NCBI GenBank assembly: GCA_964508765.1
Contig: CAZDVD010000007.1
Location: 1 to 64,000 of the forward strand
Origin: JABMPR01 sp964508765
GTDB taxonomy: Bacteria; Fidelibacterota; UBA8477; JABMPR01
Length of the DNA stretch: 64,000 nt
Reading direction: 5' to 3'
Shown here: piece after piece, positions 51,839 through 59,123 of the stretch
Layout: the number at the start of each line of letters is the position of its first letter
Numbering within the stretch: position 1 is the first letter of the stretch
The notes under the pieces: generated by a model
The model's input: the letters and a program-made list of their open reading frames with translations, nothing else
Databases searched by the model: none
Told to the model about the DNA's origin: nothing
Position numbers and translations under genes: made by a program

Positions 51839-54800
51839 TTAATCTAACTTCAGGTTGGGAATTGTGATAAAATACTTTACCCCTTCGCGGGTTGATGTTT
51901 CAAGCTCACCAAAAAGCTGGAGATCAACGATATCATGTATGATCTGCATACCCAGCGTCTCAAAAGTACTGAGGTCAACACTCTCAGGCATGCCCACACC
52001 ATTGTCTCCGATTTCGATAGTGAGACCCCCTTCTCCATAAGGCTGAGTTCGGATGAGGATTTTACCATCTCGCTGGTCTGGGAAGGCGTATTTCAAGGCA
52101 TTGCTGACGATTTCATTTATCACAAGCCCCAGAGGAATGGCAGTTTGAATATTTACTGGAATAGTAGCGGATTGACAATCAAGTATGATTTCACCCAGGG
52201 TTGTTTTGTAGGCGAGAACGAGACGATCAACCAGCTTTTCGAGATAGGTGTCCAGCATGATCTCAGCCAGGTTTCTGGAGCGATACAGGAGGTCGTGCAC
52301 CATGCCCATGCTGTAGATCCGGTTGGTCATTTCATCCACGACGGCCTGGGTTTCAGTGTTCTTGGTTTTCATGCCCTGCATCTCAAGTAACCCAACAATG
52401 ACCTGCATGTTGTTCTTGGTGCGGTGATAGACTTCCTTGAGGAGAACTTCTTTTTCTTGCACGCTGGCCTGAAGCTGGAGCTCGCGGTCTTTTAACTCGC
52501 TGGTTTGTTTTTGAATCAACTCATCAGCTTGAGCTCTCACTAATGCTCCACCAATCTGATTGGCAAAAATTTTCAACTTAGGCAAGTCGTCTTCTTCGAA
52601 CTTTTCAGGTGTATAACTTTGAAGCGTGAACAACCCGATTTGGACACCTTCCCAGAAAATGGGAACAAAAACCAACGACTGACTATGTCGTGAATTATCT
52701 CCAAAAGGAGAAATAGAATATTTTGCTTCGAATTCTTTACGGTTAAACAAAACGGGTGTTGGCAAGACGAGGGTTGTCGCTTCGTTTTTTATGTCCAGGG
52801 CAATTGCTTCTGTCTCGACCTCAATCGGTTTATCCTCTCCGGCAAACGTGTCTTGTAAAAACAACCCGACAGCTAGATTTTTGTCGAGATCGATTTTATA
52901 TAAGGCGAAGGCGTCATACCCAAAAAGGTTGTGAAGCAGAGAAGCAGCGATTATTCCAACCTCGCGCGGCTCCAGTGAGACGGTGAGGTTACGGGCAAGC
53001 CGACGAAGTGAATCCCGAAAAACCTCCTCCTCTTTTTTTTCAGTTACGTCCTGAAGAGATGTTAGAAAGGCCTTCGGCTTATTGTTTTTGTCAAAATGAG
53101 GAAGGTTGCGGATGTCCAGAATATGGTCTCGACCATCGGGTCCCCTCAGCGTTTGCATATAAGAAAGTTGCTCACCCGCGGGGATTTTTGCAAGATAGGG
53201 TTTCATCTCCTGATAGATATCAGGCGGAATGATTTGAGCAAAAGATTTGCCAATAACATCAGACTTTTTGTAGCCATACCAGTTAGCATAGGTCTCATTT
53301 ACATAAAGATATTTTTCATTCATGTCGGTATAAGAGAATAAGCCGGGAATCGTATCAACAATCAGTTCAAGGAGTTCTTTGTTTTCAGCAATTTCCTTGC
53401 GCGCTGACTCGATCTCGCTCACGTTATCCATCTGCACCAGAATAGCCAGGGTCTGGCCATCATCACCTCTCACTGGAATCATGGTGATGATAAAGTCCAT
53501 TTCGCCCAGCCTTGAGGAAATATAGTGATGGGAAAAATTGCAAACCTCACCCTTTAATAGTTTTGGTAGATATTTTGACCCCAGGGCAAGTTCCTTGGAG
53601 GGGATGATCTTTTTAAGGGGTGGTCCGATCAGATTGGTGCTGTCGGTGCCCATCAGTTTTGCTGTAGCCTGATTGACATATAAGACGGATAAATCGAGAT
53701 CAAGCAGGAAGAGGTAGCTGGTTAAATGTCCGGTGATAACTTCAAGTTGTTGCTGACTTTTTTCCAGCTGTTCGCGGGCAGTCACTCTATCATGAATATC
53801 ATTAAAAGAGAGTAGGATAAGGGTTTTATCGGCCTGTTTAACAGGAACTCCACTGCCCTCAACCCACCGTTCCTCCCCAAGCAGGGTGAGGTATTTATGC
53901 TCTCGAACCCCTTCAATTGGCGTCCCTGTTTCCAACAGGTGCTCAAGTCCCTCAAAAACCGCCTCGCGGAAATCGGGGTGGACCAAACGAAAAAGATCCA
54001 TACCCAGGACTTCATCCAGGGTTTTGGCTCCTGCAAAATCAAGAGCAGCTTGATTGGCATCCAACAAGACACCTTTGTCGTGGAGCACCATGGCTGTTGG
54101 TGAATACTTAAAGGCTCTCCGATATCTTTCTTCACTATTTAGCAAAGCTTCGCGTGTCATCAGCTCGCTGGTTACATCCCGAAAGGAAGTCATAATTACG
54201 ACCTCATCCTGGTGTTTGATTGGCACTGCCATGACTTCCACATCGCGAACCTCGCCAGTGGCAATAATGAATTTCTGTTTCATCAACTCATTTTGGACAT
54301 TAGATGTCAGAAGTTCATTTATGCGAAGACGCGAGTCCTCAATTGAAGAGGGATGAATAAATTCAGAAAGAGAAATGTTCAGGTATTTATCAGGATTGTC
54401 TGCCTTGAAAAACCTGATGGCAGCCTGGTTGGCAGCAAGAACGACTTTCCCGTCATGAACGACAATAGGGTCAGGCGAATTGTTAAATAGGGTTTCATAG
54501 CGATCCTCGGCGGCTTTTAGGTCAGAATAATCCATTAAGGTGCCAACAAAGCCAGCGGGCTCTCCTTGAGCATCCAGGTAGCGTGCTTTGCGAATCAGAA
54601 CTTGTCGTATTTCCCCAGAAGCGTGGAGATATTCTGAAGCATAATACTGTCGGTCGTTACTCTGGAGAAGCTTCTCATCTTCTCGAGCTACCTGTTTTGA
54701 GGTTTTTGAATTCCATACCTCTGTCACTGTTTTGCCAAGCATTTCTTCCCGGGTTTTTCCGAAAAATTTCAAGTAGGCATCATTGAGCATGGTGTAGCGA

Positions 54801-55762
54801 CCCTCTTGATCCTTGGCATACATTGGGGTTGGCGTGGCATCAAAAAGGGCTGTGATCTGGTTTTTCTGATCAAGGAGCAATTCATTTGTGACATTCCTTT
54901 CAGAGAGATCGCGAACAATACTCACGAGAGTCCCGTCAGAAAGCTTTCTGGAATTCATCTCGATGGGGAGATGATGACCGTCTTTTGTTCGGAAAATGCG
55001 TTCAGCCAATATGGTCAAGCCCGCTTCCATGAGATCGTAACGGAGGGGCTTTTTTATTAAAATATCGGGCTCAAACAATTCCGACAAATTCATCTGGAGG
55101 AGTTCTTTGTTGGAATATCCAAGTAAACGTGTAGCCGCGACATTCGCTTGAATTATCTGACCCTGAAGATCTGCTTTCAGGATGATGTCGGCTGCTTGAT
55201 CGATCAGTTCACGATGGTTTCTTTCGCTTGCCTCCAGGGCAGCCTCTTTTTGTTTCAGGCTGTCATGTAGCTGGGCGTGAAAAAGGGCTAGAGAGAGCCT
55301 GGCTGACAGAAGGTAAATGATTTCCTGTGTTTCAGGTAAAACACCATCCAGTTGACGAGAACCAATATTGAGGGAACCGACAACCTCATCACCAATAACC
55401 AAGGGAACACCATAAAAAGACTGAATGCCAGCATCGATCAGGGCGGTTACCACTGAAGTTGGGTTGGGCAGGCTGGAAATATCGGCTACATATTTTGGCT
55501 TTATATTTTGTTGCTGCTTTTGCCCGGATGGGGCTGGAATAGAGTGTTTATCTCCTGATGAAAGGTGGGGAATAGAGGTGTCTTTTGTAAAAACTTCCAG
55601 AGACTGGTTGAAAATGTCATTAAAAGTGATGGAGACACGTTCAAGTGTTAAATGGGCATCGAAAAAAGACAGGGCTTTATTCGTGACGCTTTTTATTTCT
55701 GGCCATGAGATGGCCTGGTCGAAATCCAGGAGCAGGCGAACAGAACGTTGGTTATCAGACAT
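51839..55762 (-). CDS. multi-PAS/GAF soluble histidine kinase (HisKA_2)
   Basis: A 1307-residue cytoplasmic sensor kinase without membrane segments. Rough order: GAF (1-185), six PAS domains (about 190-300, 305-430, 432-550, 555-670, 675-800, 805-925), second GAF (930-1090), then a HisKA_2-type dimerisation region with the phospho-histidine in EVYHRTKNNMQ, and an HATPase domain with VINEIVSNALKYAF and EIGDNGVGMPES. HisKA_2 kinases lack the usual HExxTP box. The ATG at 55762, preceded by GGAG, is preferred to an upstream TTG at 55789. It likely signals to the receiver encoded downstream; the stimulus is unknown. Confidence 0.93.
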   Translation of the reverse strand: MSDNQRSVRLLLDFDQAISWPEIKSVTNKALSFFDAHLTLERVSITFNDIFNQSLEVFTKDTSIPHLSSGDKHSIPAPSGQKQQQNIKPKYVADISSLPNPTSVVTALIDAGIQSFYGVPLVIGDEVVGSLNIGSRQLDGVLPETQEIIYLLSARLSLALFHAQLHDSLKQKEAALEASERNHRELIDQAADIILKADLQGQIIQANVAATRLLGYSNKELLQMNLSELFEPDILIKKPLRYDLMEAGLTILAERIFRTKDGHHLPIEMNSRKLSDGTLVSIVRDLSERNVTNELLLDQKNQITALFDATPTPMYAKDQEGRYTMLNDAYLKFFGKTREEMLGKTVTEVWNSKTSKQVAREDEKLLQSNDRQYYASEYLHASGEIRQVLIRKARYLDAQGEPAGFVGTLMDYSDLKAAEDRYETLFNNSPDPIVVHDGKVVLAANQAAIRFFKADNPDKYLNISLSEFIHPSSIEDSRLRINELLTSNVQNELMKQKFIIATGEVRDVEVMAVPIKHQDEVVIMTSFRDVTSELMTREALLNSEERYRRAFKYSPTAMVLHDKGVLLDANQAALDFAGAKTLDEVLGMDLFRLVHPDFREAVFEGLEHLLETGTPIEGVREHKYLTLLGEERWVEGSGVPVKQADKTLILLSFNDIHDRVTAREQLEKSQQQLEVITGHLTSYLFLLDLDLSVLYVNQATAKLMGTDSTNLIGPPLKKIIPSKELALGSKYLPKLLKGEVCNFSHHYISSRLGEMDFIITMIPVRGDDGQTLAILVQMDNVSEIESARKEIAENKELLELIVDTIPGLFSYTDMNEKYLYVNETYANWYGYKKSDVIGKSFAQIIPPDIYQEMKPYLAKIPAGEQLSYMQTLRGPDGRDHILDIRNLPHFDKNNKPKAFLTSLQDVTEKKEEEVFRDSLRRLARNLTVSLEPREVGIIAASLLHNLFGYDAFALYKIDLDKNLAVGLFLQDTFAGEDKPIEVETEAIALDIKNEATTLVLPTPVLFNRKEFEAKYSISPFGDNSRHSQSLVFVPIFWEGVQIGLFTLQSYTPEKFEEDDLPKLKIFANQIGGALVRAQADELIQKQTSELKDRELQLQASVQEKEVLLKEVYHRTKNNMQVIVGLLEMQGMKTKNTETQAVVDEMTNRIYSMGMVHDLLYRSRNLAEIMLDTYLEKLVDRLVLAYKTTLGEIILDCQSATIPVNIQTAIPLGLVINEIVSNALKYAFPDQRDGKILIRTQPYGEGGLTIEIGDNGVGMPESVDLSTFETLGMQIIHDIVDLQLFGELETSTREGVKYFITIPNLKLD

Positions 55763-55919
55763 AAATATTTTCTCCACAGTAAGGGACAAATTTCACTCTG
55801 GGGCTGAATTAATGCAAACCAATAAGCACAGTATTGTCAGGAATGGGAGATGCTTGTTTAAGCTTGAATAAGAGCATTTTCGTCCTTAATTGGGTGAGAA
55901 TTTTAAGAAGAGGGAAAAT

Positions 55920-56765
55920 ATGAAAACATTACTGAAAGCAACACTCACACTCACTGTTATACTGGCCAGCCTGGTTATGGCCCAAGAAGAAGCTCCTGCT
56001 ACCTGGGAAAAGTCTGTTCTTGGGGGTCTAAACCTGACCCAAACCGGTTTTGATAACTGGACAGCAGGCGGGGAAAATGCATATGCCTGGCAAATGAACC
56101 TGAATTATAAATTTATTCAGGACCTGCAGAAGACCAAATGGTCCAATACGGGAAAATTCCTTTACGGCGCCACCAAAACAGGTGATGCTGACATGCGTAA
56201 GTCTGCAGATGAAATCAAGCTGGAAAGTGTTCTGACTTATAAGTTGGGATCTAAGATCAATCCATTTATCGCAGTAACGGGCGAAACTCAATTCGCTGCT
56301 GGCATGGATTACAGTACGGATTCTTCGTTTCAGATTTCGGCCTTTCTTGATCCAGGTTATTTCAGAGAGAGTTTTGGAGCTGGTTATGATATCAGCGAAG
56401 GGTTGGCTACGCGTCTGGGCTTATCATTTAAACAGACCGTGACGACTGACTATACATCACCCTATACTGATGATCCAGCTACCACCAAGATTGAAACCAT
56501 GAAAAGCGAGTTTGGTGCAGAGTCTGTTACGGATCTCACTTACAATATTTCAGAGACAGCAGTGTATGTTTCCAAGCTGGAATTGTTTTCTGCTTTTTCT
56601 GCCTTCGATGAAATTGATGCAAACTGGGACAACACAATTACAGTAAAAGTATCTGATTACATCAATATGAATGTGAACTTCAAGATGGTGTATGACAAAG
56701 ATATTTCTGTGAAACGGCAGATAAAACAATCCATGGCATTTGGTTTAAACTACACCTTTATATAA
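55920..56765 (+). CDS. DUF3078 domain protein (secreted, barrel-like)
   Basis: A 281-residue exported protein: signal peptide (KTLLKATLTLTVILASLVMA), then DUF3078, typical of Bacteroidetes-type outer-membrane proteins: WEKSVLGGLNLTQTGFDNWT and GGENAYAWQMNLNYKF. Alternating polar/hydrophobic strands and an aromatic C-terminal end (YTFI) suggest an outer-membrane beta-barrel. Chosen start 55920 has AGAAGAGGG upstream; an in-frame TTG at 55890 would add a non-signal extension. Function unknown. A good terminator follows. Confidence 0.88.
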   Translation: MKTLLKATLTLTVILASLVMAQEEAPATWEKSVLGGLNLTQTGFDNWTAGGENAYAWQMNLNYKFIQDLQKTKWSNTGKFLYGATKTGDADMRKSADEIKLESVLTYKLGSKINPFIAVTGETQFAAGMDYSTDSSFQISAFLDPGYFRESFGAGYDISEGLATRLGLSFKQTVTTDYTSPYTDDPATTKIETMKSEFGAESVTDLTYNISETAVYVSKLELFSAFSAFDEIDANWDNTITVKVSDYINMNVNFKMVYDKDISVKRQIKQSMAFGLNYTFI

Positions 56766-56787
56766 AACCAAAATACATTTTAAGAAA

Positions 56788-56815
56788 AGCCCGCCTTTAT
56801 GGTGGGCTTTTTTAT
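56788..56815 (+). terminator. intrinsic terminator after the DUF3078 gene
   Basis: Stem AGCCCGCC/GGTGGGCT (one G-U pair, 8 bp) with a 5-base TTTAT loop, followed by a run of T (TTTTTTATTT). About 22 bases after the stop codon. Confidence 0.88.
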
Positions 56816-57072
56816 TTGCATCTCAGAGAGTTTTCGATTAACATAGCTTCGTCGAGAGGCAACCATCTTCAAACAAACTATCCGAAGAACATCAGAGTTG
56901 TGTAGCTACAAACCAGTTGTTGGTTTATGGTAAATTGTTCCACCGTGTGGACCAAGGAGCCTCTTTATACAAAACAAGACTCCATCAATCAAAATGGGGT
57001 AAACAATCAAAAAGCGAACAGGGTAGAGTTTTATCGTAAAGAATAAACTCACCCAAAAAGAAAGGGACGATT
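56816..57072. other. gap before the small-peptide cassette
   Basis: About 250 bases with no gene signal. It should carry the promoter of the cassette starting at 57073; a good Shine-Dalgarno site (GAAAGGG) lies at its end. No clear palindromic operator was seen. Confidence 0.4.
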
Positions 57073-57306
57073 ATGAATCGTTTTAGAAGTATCCTTTTAA
57101 GTGGGCTGGTGGCGCTTTTGATGGTAGGAATGGTAAGTGCAGCTGAGGATCAAGGAGTCATTGCAGAAAATGATGAAATTGATTCGTTCATAGGTGTATA
57201 TATGGGTGGCTGGGCCGGCGATGTTTGTGTTGATGAGTTAGAGGGGGGCTGTGTCAAAATCTGGATCAGTTTTGATTTAGAGTGGATCAAGAGACTGTTG
57301 TTCTAA
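57073..57306 (+). CDS. small secreted peptide with two cysteines
   Basis: A 77-residue product with a signal peptide (residues 1 to about 23, ending MVSA) and a mature part of about 54 residues: acidic and glycine-rich, with two cysteines spaced CX7C in DVCVDELEGGCVKIW, then an amphipathic, hydrophobic C-terminus. No family recognised. A GAAAGGG site precedes the ATG. The next two genes encode a propeller protein and MauE; a strong hairpin follows this gene. Such layouts occur where a small peptide must be made in excess of its companions. The ELEGG segment resembles a double-glycine motif but a Sec signal makes that unlikely. Confidence 0.72.
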   Translation: MNRFRSILLSGLVALLMVGMVSAAEDQGVIAENDEIDSFIGVYMGGWAGDVCVDELEGGCVKIWISFDLEWIKRLLF

Positions 57307-57316
57307 ATAATAGGAG

Positions 57317-57342
57317 GCGGGGTGGCATTCATGTCACCCCGC
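57317..57342 (+). other. intercistronic hairpin after the peptide gene
   Basis: A 12-bp stem, GCGGGGTGGCAT / ATGTCACCCCGC with one G-U pair and a 2-base TC loop, 11 bases after the stop of the peptide gene and 14 bases before the next ATG. No T-run follows, so it is better read as a stabilising or attenuating hairpin than a terminator. Confidence 0.7.
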
Positions 57343-57355
57343 TGAAAAGCGAATA

Positions 57356-58516
57356 ATGAAAAGTTTAATTGTTGTTTTCCTGGTAACATGCTCACTTTAT
57401 GGAAAGATAGAAATAATTGAGTTGTCAGAAGAATTAAGTGAAAGCGTTATTAACAAGCGGTGGACAAGCATGGCGAGTGGCGGTTTATACCTAGACAGCT
57501 TGTCGTTATACATTTCAGATAAAAATATGATTTACATTCAATCACGAGACAGGCATAGCGGGGTTAAAGTTTTAAATGTTTCAATGAATGGATCCGAAGC
57601 ATTTAAAGTGATCAGAATATTGCCGACGAGGAAAAGTTTTTATTTGACTCTCTTCATGGGCAACGGAAGGCTTTATCTCTCCCATGTAGCAAGGGACGGT
57701 CTAACCACAAAGCGGGTGATTGAAAAACATGGTTATGCAGGAAAAATGACCTGGTTTAATGAGCGAGTTTATGTTGGTGGATTGTATTGGCCGGAATATG
57801 CTCGATACTTAGATAAATTTAAAGCTCAAAGGGGAAACAAAATTTCAGAAATGAATCGTCGAAATTACGAGGAGTTATTTCAAACAAAAAGGGGCTTTAC
57901 GCTAACAGTATATGACAATGCTCTAACGGGGGTTGATTCTGTTAACGAGCTCTCCAGGACAGGCGAGGATGCACACGGATTTATGTTATTGTATGTGCCG
58001 CAACCATACGACATAACCACTAAAGGTGACATCTTTCTCATAGATAATGAAAAAGGCTATGTTGTAGAGAAGTATCGCACAAATCAAGGAGTGGTCTCTG
58101 AATTCAAAATTGAAAACCAAAATTATATAGTGTTGCCTGAAATACTCACGAATACTAGCGCGAAGCAATTGAAGGTATCTGATAAAGGCTATTCTGTCGC
58201 TTATGGGTTATATGAGAAAAATGATTTTATTTTGAGCTGCTTTTATCAGTCTTCTCCTCCGCCGAGCATGCCAGAACCACCTTTCTATTATGATGTAAGC
58301 ACAAAAACGGGCGCGCTTGTCAAAACCGGGGTGCTTCCTTATCCTATCGTAGGCGAAGACAAAAAAGAAAAAGTGTTCTTTTACAAAAAGATAGAAGGCG
58401 GTTGGTTTGGGAGCGATAGGGTTTTTCTTATCGGGATGACTATATCAGATATCATTGACGGGAAAGCCACAACAGCCAACATAGATGCCGCAGTGATTAA
58501 ATACATCAGTGGTTAA
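57356..58516 (+). CDS. secreted beta-propeller-like protein (hypothetical)
   Basis: A 386-residue protein with a short signal peptide (KSLIVVFLVTCSLYG). The remainder is beta-rich with repeated patterns of about 40-50 residues, each holding short hydrophobic strands separated by turns (LSLYISDKNMIYIQSR, NGRLYLSHVARDG, KGDIFLIDNEKGYVV, KGYSVAYGLYEKN), suggesting a six-bladed propeller. No named family can be assigned from motifs alone. It overlaps the upstream hairpin region and is followed, with an 8-base overlap of the longer frame, by MauE. Likely works with the small peptide or its export. Confidence 0.6.
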   Translation: MKSLIVVFLVTCSLYGKIEIIELSEELSESVINKRWTSMASGGLYLDSLSLYISDKNMIYIQSRDRHSGVKVLNVSMNGSEAFKVIRILPTRKSFYLTLFMGNGRLYLSHVARDGLTTKRVIEKHGYAGKMTWFNERVYVGGLYWPEYARYLDKFKAQRGNKISEMNRRNYEELFQTKRGFTLTVYDNALTGVDSVNELSRTGEDAHGFMLLYVPQPYDITTKGDIFLIDNEKGYVVEKYRTNQGVVSEFKIENQNYIVLPEILTNTSAKQLKVSDKGYSVAYGLYEKNDFILSCFYQSSPPPSMPEPPFYYDVSTKTGALVKTGVLPYPIVGEDKKEKVFFYKKIEGGWFGSDRVFLIGMTISDIIDGKATTANIDAAVIKYISG

Positions 58517-58529
58517 GGGGAAACGAGAA

Positions 58530-58976
58530 ATGTTGTCCTTAACGCTCAAGCATAGAGTAGTCTGGATATTACGCTTGTCAATTTCTGTTATCTTTCTGTT
58601 GCTAGGGACTGTTAAAACCGTTGTTCTTCTTAAATTCGGTTTAGAGCCCTATAGAGAAATTGTTTTTGCTGCTGGTTTGCCTGGAATAGTTAAATATTAT
58701 GGATTGGTTGCAGTTCTGGTCGAGTTTTATTTGGCCGTCGGTCTCTGGACAAGTAGACATTATTATTCGGCGATCATTCTGACGTTGATAATGACTGTTG
58801 CAGGATCAATAATTAATATCGCCTTGCTTATTTTTAAAATTAACTCTGAATGTGGCTGTGGATTATTGGGAGACAATGAAGGCTGGCTGCTTGTGCAAAA
58901 GGGTGTCATTGCTATAGCCCTGGTTTTCCTGTACAAAAAGAAGTCAATCTTCTTTAAGCGGCCAATGCACTTATAA
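58530..58976 (+). CDS. MauE/DoxX-type redox membrane protein
   Basis: A 148-residue membrane protein with four predicted helices and a CGCGLLGDNE loop near the C-terminus, typical of MauE (PF07291). MauE supports maturation of cysteine-containing periplasmic proteins in methylamine dehydrogenase operons and recurs in operons for small exported peptides. The ATG at 58530 follows an AGGGG site by 8 bases; a longer GTG frame from 58509 overlaps the propeller gene. It may provide electrons or oxidising power for the two cysteines of the upstream peptide. Confidence 0.82.
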   Translation: MLSLTLKHRVVWILRLSISVIFLLLGTVKTVVLLKFGLEPYREIVFAAGLPGIVKYYGLVAVLVEFYLAVGLWTSRHYYSAIILTLIMTVAGSIINIALLIFKINSECGCGLLGDNEGWLLVQKGVIAIALVFLYKKKSIFFKRPMHL

Positions 58977-59123
58977 ACAGTTAATATTCACATAATAACA
59001 TGCGGTATTATAGTGTTTCGTTCGATGCCTGGGTTAGCCGGCAACAGGAAAAGCTGCTGACAAGCGGCCGAAAGAGTACCTGGGTGGGACAGTGATGAAT
59101 CAAGCCCTAATGATATGAACCTT
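58977..59123. other. unassigned segment with repeat and hairpin
   Basis: A GC-richer stretch between MauE and the peptidase gene. A 7-base direct repeat (CCTGGGT) occurs near 59028 and again near 59079. Between the copies is an imperfect hairpin (GCCG...CAG-loop-CTG...CGGC). I could not match it to a known RNA or riboswitch class. Confidence 0.35.

Noticed and set aside
57200..57270. ELEGG segment of the small peptide as a double-glycine leader cleavage site
   Set aside because: The product has a clear N-terminal Sec signal and no peptidase-containing ABC transporter gene is nearby.
59060..59075. CTGACAAG...CGAAA, reminiscent of a hammerhead ribozyme core
   Set aside because: The conserved G in CUGANGA is replaced by A and stem II does not form properly, so this is not a convincing ribozyme.
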